The notes below the pieces were generated by a model. The model ran no database searches, was not told the origin of the DNA, and worked only from the letters and a program-made list of their open reading frames with translations. A stretch of 64,000 bases of DNA, taken from contig CAYVBQ010000004.1 in NCBI GenBank assembly GCA_964449775.1, positions 97,918-161,917 on the forward strand, in the 5' to 3' direction. A program made the translations under genes and the position numbers. Below are positions 37,231-45,531 of the stretch, piece by piece. Source of the DNA: Fen-1258 sp964449775. GTDB lineage: Bacteria > Bacteroidota > Ignavibacteria > Ignavibacteriales > Melioribacteraceae. Position 1 is the first letter of the stretch; every line of letters starts with the position of its first letter.

Positions 37231-37285
37231 AGTCTGACCTCTCAATCTTTTTTTGCTGCTTTTGAGTCTGGTATCAAGCAATACA

Positions 37286-37312
37286 ATATAGGGCATCTCT
37301 AATAACTTCAAA
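37286..37312 (-). promoter_or_regulatory. Sigma32-like promoter candidate for clpB
   Basis: Read leftwards: TTTGAA (37312-37307), 13 bases, then CCCTATAT (37293-37286), compared with the heat-shock consensus CTTGAA and CCCCATNT. It is about 55 bp before the clpB ATG. The motif overlaps the end of a MITE-like element. Whether this lineage has a sigma32-type factor is not known from the window. Confidence 0.35.
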
Positions 37313-37453
37313 AGCTAATCTGTGAAAATCTGTTTACCCCGTGGAATAGCATTTGTGTTTTAGAAACAATTTGATTCTTAGTTTATTCCACGGGGTGGAT
37401 CCGTTTTATCTGTGTTCTATTTTCAAAAAAATAGTTTTTAGAGATACCCTATA
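37287..37453. repeat. Composite MITE-like element upstream of clpB
   Basis: A 167-bp element with a 16-bp terminal inverted repeat, TATAGGGCATCTCTAA (37287-37302) and TTAGAGATACCCTATA (37438-37453), one mismatch. The inner part holds the 65-bp palindrome unit shared with 27891-27955 (here 37332-37396) and, at 37397-37421, a right end of the AATAGAACAC family. Its right terminus reads inwards TCTAAAAACTATTTTTTT, close to the ends of the 15591 and 43099 elements. The remaining 37454-37691 is AT-rich and has no gene. Confidence 0.8.
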
Positions 37454-37691
37454 ATTCATCATTGCTTATTTCTTTTGCATGATAAAAATAGGCATTCCAG
37501 TTTTTATAAGGAACACTTTTTCCCTTATCACCATTTCATTCTATAAGGAGAATATTTCACTTTATCGGTTAATAGTTTTGAAAGACCATTGAACGGCGCC
37601 ACGGACATCTATTCCTCAGAGAAGGAAATATTCGTAAATAAATTGCTTTTATATTATATTAATTATAGAACTTGGCGGTAGTAAATAAAAC

Positions 37692-38006
37692 ATGCTGAAC
37701 GACAATTTTAAAAACCAGATTAAAGATAGACTCCTTGCAAGATTTAACCCCGATAAAATTATTCTTTTCGGTTCTCAGGCAAGAAATACAGCAGACGATA
37801 AAAGCGATGTTGACTTGTTGGTAATCTGCGAAACGAAAGGAGATAAATTTACATTGATGAACCATATGAGGTTTGCCCTTTTGCCAATCAATTATGCTTT
37901 CGATGTAATTATCTTGACAAACGAAGAATTTGAGCGTGATAAAAAATATCCCGGAACTGTTGCGAGATACGCTTCTAAAGAGGGAATACTTTTATATGAA
38001 CGATGA
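37692..38006 (+). CDS. MNT-type nucleotidyltransferase, antitoxin-like
   Basis: A 104-residue minimal nucleotidyltransferase. The catalytic motif GSQARN...DVD is intact (GS at 27-28, D39 and D41), with a third acidic region DVIILTNEEF. In HEPN/MNT modules this protein AMPylates and so silences the HEPN RNase. Its last 11 bases overlap the next gene, which encodes the HEPN partner. Confidence 0.9.
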   Translation: MLNDNFKNQIKDRLLARFNPDKIILFGSQARNTADDKSDVDLLVICETKGDKFTLMNHMRFALLPINYAFDVIILTNEEFERDKKYPGTVARYASKEGILLYER

Positions 38007-38433
38007 AAGAAAAGAACTTGAACAACAAGTTTTTAAGTGGATTGAAATTGCTGAAGAAGATTTAACTATGGCAAAACATGCTTTTACCATCGAATCTAAT
38101 ATTCCTTACCGGTTAATTGGGTACCATGCTCAACAATGTGCAGAAAAATACCTTAAAGCTTTGCTCGTTAGTAAATTTATTGACTTTCCTTATACATATA
38201 GTATCGAAGTCCTTGTAAAATTATCTCCGGCTGAATTTGGCTTGAGCAATAAATTAGAAAGGGTTTTCGAATTGACTAACTATGCAATTGCTCGAAGGTA
38301 TCCCGGTTTTTATGGTAATTTATCCAAGGCTGATGCTGAACAAGCCGTGATTCTGGCGGAATTAACGAAACATGTTATAAATCCCCTTCTTGAGTTGAAC
38401 GGATTTTATTTTAATAAACCGGACATGCGATAG
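37996..38433 (+). CDS. HEPN-domain protein, toxin-like
   Basis: A 145-residue HEPN protein. The frame is open from 37930, but the ATG at 37996, overlapping the MNT stop, is the likely start (MNDERKELEQQVFKW). Helices EEDLTMAKHAF and YRLIGYHAQQCAEKYLKALL are typical; YAIARRYPGFYG is the conserved Arg-rich patch. HEPN proteins are often RNases neutralised by an MNT partner. Whether this pair is a toxin-antitoxin system or a housekeeping pair is not known. Confidence 0.88.
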   Translation: MNDERKELEQQVFKWIEIAEEDLTMAKHAFTIESNIPYRLIGYHAQQCAEKYLKALLVSKFIDFPYTYSIEVLVKLSPAEFGLSNKLERVFELTNYAIARRYPGFYGNLSKADAEQAVILAELTKHVINPLLELNGFYFNKPDMR

Positions 38434-38620
38434 CTCTGTAGCATTACTTCTTATAATGTATATTATAGGAAAGACCTTAACTACAACAACTTACAAAAGC
38501 ACTCAACCATCTAGATTTTGCTAACCCTTTTATTAATCATTTATAGCAAATTAATATCTTTTCGCAAATCGATTTTCGAATTTTATTATACTACCAATTG
38601 AGAAGATATTTTTAATTACT

Positions 38621-38757
38621 TAATCACCTTACGCAGTCAATATACTTTGCGTACTCGGCGCTTTTTCTTTGCGTGCTTGGCGTGAGAAAAAGGAACTTAT
38701 TTCACGCAAAGACCGCAAAGAATAGATAATAAAATAATTTTTGCGTAAGGTGAATTA
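38621..38757. repeat. MITE-like element with CACCTTACGCA ends, copy 1
   Basis: A 137-bp element bounded by TAATCACCTTACGCA (38621-38635) and TGCGTAAGGTGAATTA (38742-38757). The interior has CTTTGCGTACTCGGCGC and CTTTGCGTGCTTGGCGTGA on one side and CACGCAAAGACCGCAAAG on the other, forming inner pairing arms. A related element lies at 53391-53545. The other parts of 38434-38939 show no gene. Confidence 0.75.
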
Positions 38758-38939
38758 CTAAAACAGTTTCGAGTTCGTAATAGAATATCACGAGTTAGTA
38801 TATAAATAGATCGTGATAAAAACGCCGCCGTTCATCTGCATAAAAGGAATCTATCTAGACGTTTGAGTGTAACCGCCAATTGTTTTAATTTAGTACCCCC
38901 GTTATTCAAATGCTTTTTTCAATATTCCCGAAAGAGTAA

Positions 38940-40295
38940 ATGCAGTTAGATAATGATACGATTGTTGCATTAGCCACACCGGCTGGTGTTGGAGCCATCT
39001 CTGTTATTCGCGTGAGTGGTTCCGAAAGTATTTCGGTCAGCGATCAGATTTTTCGCGGCAAAACTAAGCTCGTAGATTGCCTGACGCATACAATTCATTA
39101 CGGGAAAGTTTTTGATTCTAATAACGAATTGATTGATGATGTGCTTATTTCGGTATTCAGAAATCCTAATTCATATACTGGTGAGGATTCTGTAGAGATC
39201 AGCACCCATGGGAATTCGTTGATCACACAAAAAATAATTTATGCGCTGGTTAGATCAAACGTTAGGTTAGCTGAACCGGGAGAGTTTACAAAACGAGCAT
39301 TCTTAAATGGTAAATTAGATCTTGCTCAAGCAGAAGCAGTGGCGGATGTTATAAATTCACGGACGGAGGCGGCGCTTCGCGGTGCACGAAATCAGCTTGA
39401 TGGATTATTATCTCAAAAAGTTGATTTGCTGAGAGAGATATTGATAAACACCTCTTCGCTTATTGAACTTGAACTTGACTTTGCGGAAGAAGATGTTGAA
39501 TTCATGTCTCTCAAAGAAATATTGAAAAATATCGAAGCCATCGAAATAGAAATTGATGCGTTACTCAAAACTTATTCATTCGGTCGTGTAATTAAAGATG
39601 GTGTAAATGTAGCTCTCGTTGGAAAAACAAACGTGGGGAAGTCATCACTCTTAAATTATCTCTTGAAAGAAGCCCGCGCAATAGTCAGTGAAATACCGGG
39701 CACAACGAGAGATATAATTAGAGAAGATCTTTCAATAGATGGTATTTTGTTCAAGCTATTCGATACCGCCGGAATTCGTGTGACAGAAGATGTTGTTGAG
39801 AAAGAGGGGGTAATCAGAAGCAGGGAAGCAGTAAAGAATGCTGATATTGTTCTTTTTATGAATGACGTCATTGGCGGATTTTCTTCGGATCTTTATAATC
39901 AACTTTTAGAAATAACTTCGGATGAGAGAATTATTAAAGTAATGAATAAAATTGATCTGAATCGGACCGAGACTTTTAGAGCGGATGTGAAAATTTCTGC
40001 GAAAACTGGTGAGGGGATCGAAGAACTTTTTTCTATCATGAAGGAAAAAGCTGTCGGAACACAGAGTTACACAGAGAAAACAGCAATTGTTTCGAATTTA
40101 CGCCATTTTGATGCGCTGAATCGGGCTAAAGAAAATCTACAATATGCTCGAAAATCAATTGATGAAAAGTTAACCGGCGAGTTTATAGCGGTCGATTTGC
40201 GGAATGCAGAAAATGCACTTTCAGAAATCATTGGGAAAGTTACAACAGAGGATATATTAAATAACATATTTACAAAATTTTGTGTTGGCAAGTAA
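38940..40295 (+). CDS. mnmE: tRNA modification GTPase MnmE
   Basis: A 451-residue enzyme that with MnmG installs the xnm5 group on wobble uridine 34 of tRNAs. The N-terminal folate-binding domain opens NDTIVALATPAGVGAISVIR and has EFTKRAFLNGKLDLAQAEAV. The G domain shows G1 GKTNVGKSS near 228, G3 DTAG, and G4 NKID near 338. The C terminus ends FCVGK, retaining the catalytic Cys of the CxGK tail. Start at 38940 lacks a Shine-Dalgarno. It is followed by two parS-like sites and mnmG. Confidence 0.97.
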   Translation: MQLDNDTIVALATPAGVGAISVIRVSGSESISVSDQIFRGKTKLVDCLTHTIHYGKVFDSNNELIDDVLISVFRNPNSYTGEDSVEISTHGNSLITQKIIYALVRSNVRLAEPGEFTKRAFLNGKLDLAQAEAVADVINSRTEAALRGARNQLDGLLSQKVDLLREILINTSSLIELELDFAEEDVEFMSLKEILKNIEAIEIEIDALLKTYSFGRVIKDGVNVALVGKTNVGKSSLLNYLLKEARAIVSEIPGTTRDIIREDLSIDGILFKLFDTAGIRVTEDVVEKEGVIRSREAVKNADIVLFMNDVIGGFSSDLYNQLLEITSDERIIKVMNKIDLNRTETFRADVKISAKTGEGIEELFSIMKEKAVGTQSYTEKTAIVSNLRHFDALNRAKENLQYARKSIDEKLTGEFIAVDLRNAENALSEIIGKVTTEDILNNIFTKFCVGK

Positions 40296-40297
40296 AT

Positions 40298-40313
40298 TAT
40301 TTCACGTGAAACT
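40298..40313. promoter_or_regulatory. parS-like site 1
   Basis: TATTTCACGTGAAACT matches the ParB-binding consensus TGTTTCACGTGAAACA at 14 of 16 positions, including the full palindromic core TTTCACGTGAAA. It lies directly after the mnmE stop. parS sites cluster near replication origins and often at the gidAB locus. Confidence 0.82.
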
Positions 40314-40377
40314 GGAAAATCTTGGAACGAAAAATCTTATGAATTTCTCTTCATTCTAAGTTCTTTCGTTCTAAACT

Positions 40378-40393
40378 CTTTTCACGTGAAACA
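40378..40393. promoter_or_regulatory. parS-like site 2
   Basis: CTTTTCACGTGAAACA matches the parS consensus at 14 of 16 positions with the full core TTTCACGTGAAA. It ends 11 bp before the mnmG ATG, overlapping its leader. The two sites are 80 bp apart centre to centre. Confidence 0.82.
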
Positions 40394-40404
40394 GAAAGGT
40401 ATAA

Positions 40405-42282
40405 ATGAGAAGTTTTGATGTAATAGTAGTTGGTGGAGGGCATGCAGGAATTGAAGCCGCATCCGCATCCGCCAGAATGGGCTGTTCAGTTGCCTTAATT
40501 ACTATGGATAAAAACGCAATCGGGAGAATGTCTTGTAATCCAGCAATTGGTGGAAGTGCCAAAGGGCATTTGGTTCATGAAATTGATGCTCTCGGCGGTC
40601 AGATGGGATTAATAGCAGACGAAACCGGAATCCAATTCCGAATTTTAAATAAAACCAAAGGACCGGCGGTTTGGGCTGGAAGATGTCAATCCGATAGAAA
40701 ATTGTATTCCGAAGAAGCTGTTCGCGTAATATCATTCACCCCAAATTTAGAAGTAATTGAAGATTCGCTTTTAGAAGTATTTGAGGAAGGGAAAAAAGTA
40801 GTTGGCATTAAGACCATCTCTGGAGAGGAAATTAAATGCACGGCTCTGATTTTATGCTCTGGAACCTTCCTGAACGGGTTGATGCATACAGGCATGACTT
40901 CAAGAAAAGGGGGACGGTACGGAGAGCAATCCTCGGATGGTTTAACTGAATCATTTCTACGTTTGGGTTTTGTTTCGGGAAGATTAAAAACCGGGACGCC
41001 ACCGAGACTTAGAAAAGATTCTATTAATTGGGATATTCTTGCTGAACAATCGGGTGATGAATTCCCACAACCTTTTTCGCTGAGAACGGATAAAAAGCAG
41101 TTCCCATTTCTTCCTCAGGTTAGTTGCCATATCACTTATACAGATAAAACAGTTCATAAAATTTTGGAAAAAGGATTTGATCGTTCACCACTTTTTACGG
41201 GTGTTATTGACGGGGTTGGTCCCCGCTACTGCCCATCGATCGAAGATAAAATAGTGAGATTTGCTGATAAGGAAAGGCATCAACTATTTCTAGAACCGGA
41301 AGGACTGGATTCCGATTTAATTTATCTGAATGGATTTTCTTCCTCTTTACCAGCCGAGATTCAATTTGAAGCGTTGCAAAAAATAAAAGGTCTCGAAAAT
41401 GTAGAGATGGTTCGTCCGGCATACGCTGTTGAGTATGATTACTTTCCCCCTTATCAAGTAGACTTAACTCTTGAAACAAAATTAATTGAAGGACTTTATT
41501 TTGCCGGACAAATCAATGGAACGTCCGGCTATGAAGAAGCCGCCGCGCAGGGAATTATGGCGGGAATCAATGCCGCATTAAAAATTCAAAAGAGAGCTGA
41601 ATTTATTTTGAAACGCAGCGAGGCATATATCGGTGTTTTGATTGATGATCTTGTTGGGAAATCAACAAATGAGCCATATAGGATGTTTACATCTATGGCA
41701 GAACATAGATTAGTTTTGCGTCAGGACAATGCAGACCGAAGGCTTATGAAAAATGGATTTAAATTTGGGCTGATACCGCATGAATTATTTAATTCGATGA
41801 AACGAAGAGAGGTCATGATTACAAAACACAAAGAACTGTTTTCGACACAGAAAGTTCAACCCAAACAGATTAACGGGTTATTGGAATTAAAAAATCTATC
41901 AATGATTGATAACTCTGAGTCAATAGACAAATTAGTAAAACGTCCCGAGCTAACATTATCAGAAGTATTGAAATCTGTTAAAGATTGGGAAGCTCAGCCA
42001 TTTCAAGAACTGTTTAATGATGAAAAGGTCCTTGAACAATTGGAAATTGAGATTAAATATGATGGGTATATCAAACGGCAGGAGGAATTAATTGCTAAAA
42101 CTGCAAAATTAGAGAACTTTTCCATCCCATTAAATTTCAATTACAGTAATTTGAAGGCTATTTCAACTGAAGCAAGAGAAAAATTGAGTAAAATAAAACC
42201 TCGCTCGATTGGACAAGCCGGTCGAATTTCGGGAGTTACTCCTTCTGATATCTCTATTTTATTAGTATATTTGAAGAGCTAA
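40405..42282 (+). CDS. mnmG: tRNA uridine-34 modification enzyme MnmG
   Basis: A 625-residue FAD/NADH enzyme, partner of MnmE in wobble-uridine modification. FAD-binding GGGHAGIEAA lies at 11-20, with SCNPAIGGSAKGHLVHEIDA, a KTGTPPRL segment and GYEEAAAQGIMAGINAA near 375. The C-terminal helical domain ends with the RISGVTPSDIS motif. AGAAAGG provides the Shine-Dalgarno next to the second parS site. The gene is 11-14 bp upstream of rsmG. Confidence 0.97.
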   Translation: MRSFDVIVVGGGHAGIEAASASARMGCSVALITMDKNAIGRMSCNPAIGGSAKGHLVHEIDALGGQMGLIADETGIQFRILNKTKGPAVWAGRCQSDRKLYSEEAVRVISFTPNLEVIEDSLLEVFEEGKKVVGIKTISGEEIKCTALILCSGTFLNGLMHTGMTSRKGGRYGEQSSDGLTESFLRLGFVSGRLKTGTPPRLRKDSINWDILAEQSGDEFPQPFSLRTDKKQFPFLPQVSCHITYTDKTVHKILEKGFDRSPLFTGVIDGVGPRYCPSIEDKIVRFADKERHQLFLEPEGLDSDLIYLNGFSSSLPAEIQFEALQKIKGLENVEMVRPAYAVEYDYFPPYQVDLTLETKLIEGLYFAGQINGTSGYEEAAAQGIMAGINAALKIQKRAEFILKRSEAYIGVLIDDLVGKSTNEPYRMFTSMAEHRLVLRQDNADRRLMKNGFKFGLIPHELFNSMKRREVMITKHKELFSTQKVQPKQINGLLELKNLSMIDNSESIDKLVKRPELTLSEVLKSVKDWEAQPFQELFNDEKVLEQLEIEIKYDGYIKRQEELIAKTAKLENFSIPLNFNYSNLKAISTEAREKLSKIKPRSIGQAGRISGVTPSDISILLVYLKS

Positions 42283-42296
42283 AACAGAGGGTTTTG

Positions 42297-42977
42297 TTGG
42301 ATCTACAAGAGCAGTACCTACGAGAACTGAAAATGCTCTTCTGGGAGAATAGTCTTAACCCGGACGAATACCAGTTAGAACGACTTGCACATTTTGCGCA
42401 TCTGGTAGCACAAAAGAATACAAAACTCAATTTAATTTCCCGCCGCGATATCCAAAAGATTATTGAAAATCATATTTTTATCTCATCTTTGATTGCAGAA
42501 TATCTTCCCAGTAAAGTGTCAAAATTTTTAGATATCGGAACCGGCGGTGGATTTCCTGGAATTCCGTTGGCAATAACGCGCCCTGCTATGAGAGGGGTTT
42601 TGGTTGATTCAACGGCGAAGAAAATTGATGCAGTAAAAGAATTCATTTGTAAACTCAAACTCAACAATATAGTTGCAGAAAATCACCGGGTTGAGAGTGA
42701 AGACTTCAAGCAAAAATATGCAGACTCGTTTGACTTAATCGTAAGCCGCGCAACGGTACCTTTAGTAATATTGTTTCGTTATTCTCTTCCTCTAATAAAA
42801 GAGAAAGCATATATCGCTGCAATCAAAGGCGGCGATATTATGGATGAATTTAAAACAACCGAGTTGAAATATAAAGCCCATATCAAGAAATCCACCATCT
42901 TTGAATTATCTTATAAGCCCACTAACGTAAGAAACGAAAAGGGTAAGAAACTAATTCTTATCCAGATTAATAAATAG
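42297..42977 (+). CDS. rsmG: 16S rRNA (guanine-527 N7) methyltransferase
   Basis: A 226-227-residue SAM-dependent methyltransferase. Motif I is LDIGTGGGFPGIPLAI and the DSTAKKIDAVKEF segment follows; FDLIVSRATVP is motif IV. Two consecutive TTG codons at 42294 and 42297 can start it; the second is five bases from AGAGGG. This is the usual mnmG-rsmG order of origin regions, but parA and parB do not follow. The next 120 bp carry no gene. Confidence 0.94.
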   Translation: MDLQEQYLRELKMLFWENSLNPDEYQLERLAHFAHLVAQKNTKLNLISRRDIQKIIENHIFISSLIAEYLPSKVSKFLDIGTGGGFPGIPLAITRPAMRGVLVDSTAKKIDAVKEFICKLKLNNIVAENHRVESEDFKQKYADSFDLIVSRATVPLVILFRYSLPLIKEKAYIAAIKGGDIMDEFKTTELKYKAHIKKSTIFELSYKPTNVRNEKGKKLILIQINK

Positions 42978-43098
42978 TTTTTTTTCGCATCATTTTTACT
43001 CCCGCATTTTTTCTGAACGATAAAAAGATTAAAGTTATATTTGCAACAGCTAATTCTGTTTAGTTGCAAAACATTTTTTATCACCAATATTCCCTTTA

Positions 43099-43195
43099 GG
43101 CTGGTTCTAAAAACTATCTTTTGTAAAAATTTAACGCAGAGAACGCAAAGAATACGCAAAGTCCGCAGAGAATATTGAAGTTTTTAGAACCACCC
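43099..43195. repeat. MITE-like element, GGTTCTAAAAACT ends, copy 2
   Basis: A 97-bp element with a near-perfect inverted end of about 17 bp, GGCTGGTTCTAAAAACT and AGTTTTTAGAACCACCC. The interior TTAACGCAGAGAACGCAAAG then AATACGCAAAG and TCCGCAGAGAATATTGA matches the copy at 15591-15668. It stands directly upstream of the SIR2-like gene. Other bases of 42978-43232 are AT-rich without a gene. Confidence 0.85.
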
Positions 43196-43232
43196 TTTAT
43201 TTAATAAGGTTAATAGCGGCACAAAAAAAATT

Positions 43233-44351
43233 ATGACCCAAGTTGAAAAATTTTTACGGTATTCACCAAGTAGGGACGTAGTATTTGTTTTAGGAGCGGG
43301 TGCATCCCACCCCGATGGCGTTCCATTGCAGAAAGATATGCTTCCGATGATTGTTTCGGGGAGTATTGAAGAGATTGAAAATTCTGAGATAGGACAAATT
43401 GTAATCGAATTTATTAAAGATAATTTTGAATTCAATTCCGAGACAAATGTATATCCTCAACTCGAGGCAGTTTTTGGATTCATCGATTATTTTATTCAAC
43501 AAAATGAAAGCTTGAATGCGAAATACACGAATGAAAAAATTAGAGATATAAAAGAATACCTGATCAAACTAATTCATTATGTTGTTAATCTACAGACAGA
43601 CAAACGAAGTCACTATTATCATCTTTTCTGGAAAGCGATCCAAAAGGAAAACTCAAATGTTTCTATTATCACTTTGAATTATGATACACTTCTTGAACAA
43701 GCCTTCGATTTTTTATTTAAGAGCCATGGCTATATTGATTATTGCATTCCATTGATGAACTATGAACAACTGCCGGAATTAAAGCATTATAATTTCTGGG
43801 TTAATCCGCGAGAACCTGTTTCTATTGGCGCGAATGAAAATCCGATACCTATCAAAATTGTAAAAGTACATGGCAGCCTTAACTGGAAATATTGCAACTG
43901 TTGTAACCAAACCCTTCTTACTCCGTGGGATAGATCAATTGATTTGAAAAAAGGCAAGTTTCTCGGATATACGTACCCCGATAATTTGGAATATGAGTTT
44001 GTTTGCCCGATCGATGGAACGGAATTTCGCACCCTAATAATGCCTCCCACGTATAACAAAACTATTCAGCATCCTATTATTTCTCAATTAATGAGCGAAG
44101 CATCTAGAGAAATCCGTGCAACAAAAAAAGTGGTTTTCATAGGGTATTCGCTTTCCAGTTCGGACGTTCATATTAAAGCTTTATTTAAAAAACAGATCAC
44201 CACTGATATAGAAGTAATAGTTGTTAATCCAAGACGGAAAGAATCTTTGGAGCTTAATTATAAATCGCTCACCAAAAATGTTCGATTCATCTACTCATCG
44301 TTTGAAAACTTTGTTAACGATGAAAGTCAAATTAATTCAATCATTTCTTAA
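43233..44351 (+). CDS. SIR2-like NAD-binding protein
   Basis: A 372-residue sirtuin-fold protein of the SIR2_2 type. Visible motifs: Rossmann loop VLGAGASHP (GAGAS at 21-25), TLNYDTLLEQAF (N149, D151), KVHGSLNW with the putative catalytic H213, a Cys set C221, C223, C224 and C258 that could bind zinc, and GYSLSSSD (304-311). Classic sirtuins deacetylate proteins; proteins of this kind outside the core family often hydrolyse NAD+ in phage defence. No helicase, Argonaute or sensor gene is adjacent, so a stand-alone role is possible. A PadR regulator follows, 69 bp away. Confidence 0.85.
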   Translation: MTQVEKFLRYSPSRDVVFVLGAGASHPDGVPLQKDMLPMIVSGSIEEIENSEIGQIVIEFIKDNFEFNSETNVYPQLEAVFGFIDYFIQQNESLNAKYTNEKIRDIKEYLIKLIHYVVNLQTDKRSHYYHLFWKAIQKENSNVSIITLNYDTLLEQAFDFLFKSHGYIDYCIPLMNYEQLPELKHYNFWVNPREPVSIGANENPIPIKIVKVHGSLNWKYCNCCNQTLLTPWDRSIDLKKGKFLGYTYPDNLEYEFVCPIDGTEFRTLIMPPTYNKTIQHPIISQLMSEASREIRATKKVVFIGYSLSSSDVHIKALFKKQITTDIEVIVVNPRRKESLELNYKSLTKNVRFIYSSFENFVNDESQINSIIS

Positions 44352-44389
44352 TTTCTGTTGATTCATTCTATTTCGTGCTCTATCTTTAT

Positions 44390-44408
44390 ACTACATTATT
44401 AATGTAGT
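44390..44408. promoter_or_regulatory. Palindromic operator upstream of the PadR gene
   Basis: ACTACATTA-T-TAATGTAGT is a perfect 19-bp palindrome with one central base, ending 12 bp before the ATG. ACAT/ATGT half-sites are usual for PadR repressors, so autoregulation is likely. Confidence 0.7.
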
Positions 44409-44420
44409 GGAAAATTCATA

Positions 44421-45002
44421 ATGCTCTCAAAATTAGCGGCTCTTATTCTTGGCATAGTATCCGAAAAAGAAAGAAACCCTTATGAAATAACAAAAATGCT
44501 TGGGTACCTGAATACAAGAAAATGGTTACCCCTTGCAGATTCAACTGTCTATGCAACTATCAATAATTTGAAAAAAAATGGTTTAATTACAGGCAGACAT
44601 GAGCGAACAGGCAACTTACCCGAAAAGACTATTTACTCAATTTCACCGGAAGGGGAGTCTGAATTTCACGAATCAATCACGATTTTTTTGGAAGAAGATA
44701 TAACCGGACCCTCAAATTTTGATATTGGAATTTTATTGATGCATAATTTGAGCAAATCCGAAATTTTAATGAAATTGAAAAAAAAACTTGAACGGCTTGA
44801 AAGCAACTCCTATACGATACGAAAGCAAATTTTGAGTTTTGAAATGGATCCATCAAAAGTGGCGTTTACAAGTCTGTCTATGTTAAAACATCGCATGCAT
44901 TTGATTGAGGCGGAATTAAAAACAATCCGTGAACTGATTAAGGAATTGAATATAAGACAGACAATTTCCGATTTATCCCCATTTGATATGAGAATGTTTT
45001 AG
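44421..45002 (+). CDS. PadR-family transcriptional regulator
   Basis: A 193-residue regulator. The N-terminal winged helix (about 1-85) has the family signature LAALILGIVSEKERNPYEI and DSTVYATINNLKKNGLI, then the wing with EKTIYSISPEGESEF. The C-terminal part (about 100-180) is a dimerising coiled-coil region, the Vir_act_alpha_C-like type. PadR proteins usually repress an adjacent transporter or enzyme gene in response to small molecules; here the neighbours are a SIR2-like gene and a DUF4440 protein. The palindrome at 44390-44408 fits autoregulation. Confidence 0.88.
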   Translation: MLSKLAALILGIVSEKERNPYEITKMLGYLNTRKWLPLADSTVYATINNLKKNGLITGRHERTGNLPEKTIYSISPEGESEFHESITIFLEEDITGPSNFDIGILLMHNLSKSEILMKLKKKLERLESNSYTIRKQILSFEMDPSKVAFTSLSMLKHRMHLIEAELKTIRELIKELNIRQTISDLSPFDMRMF

Positions 45003-45063
45003 TGACAGAATTATTTAGTTTCACTTCCCGGATAAAAAGATTCACAACAATTCGGGACTGTTT

Positions 45064-45531
45064 ATGAAATTAAATACCAAGCACCTCATTTTATTTTTTA
45101 GTTTTTTAATTAGTTATAATATTGTTTCGGCTCAGCCCGATGATGTTATTGCAATCAAGAATGAGCTGAACAAATGGATGAAAGCATATAACCAAAAAGA
45201 TTTGAATAATTCCGTTTCAATATTTGCCGAAAACTACATTGGTTTTTATGCGGGTCATCCGGATCAAACCGGGAATAGCATCAAGGAACAGAATGATGAG
45301 GTTTTTAAAAATAAATATCTGAAAGCTACTTTGAGCATGGAGGTTACCGAGATTGAAGTAGGCGGCGATCTTGCATACGTCAGCATTAAACAAAAGTGGG
45401 CTTTCAAACCATCAATTGCAAATACCGCACAGATAGCTCTTGAAAAGGGGATCCTAATTATGAAAAAACAAAGCGATGGTAAATGGAAGATTATTCGCTC
45501 ATCAACTTTTCCTGTAAGTGCGCAAAAATAA
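45064..45531 (+). CDS. Secreted SnoaL/DUF4440-like protein
   Basis: A 155-residue protein with a signal peptide (about 1-23, ending VSAQ). The remainder is an NTF2-like cone: the helix IKNELNKWMKAYNQKDLNN, SIFAENYIGFYAG, and the strands GDLAYVSIKQKWAF and DGKWKIIRSSTF. Such folds bind small ligands or act as simple enzymes; no catalytic residues can be named. It follows the PadR gene by 61 bp and may share its transcript. Confidence 0.78.
   Translation: MKLNTKHLILFFSFLISYNIVSAQPDDVIAIKNELNKWMKAYNQKDLNNSVSIFAENYIGFYAGHPDQTGNSIKEQNDEVFKNKYLKATLSMEVTEIEVGGDLAYVSIKQKWAFKPSIANTAQIALEKGILIMKKQSDGKWKIIRSSTFPVSAQK

Noticed and set aside
38704..38730. CGCAAAG repetition as a CRISPR array
   Set aside because: No unit of constant length with distinct spacers; the copies are short and degenerate.
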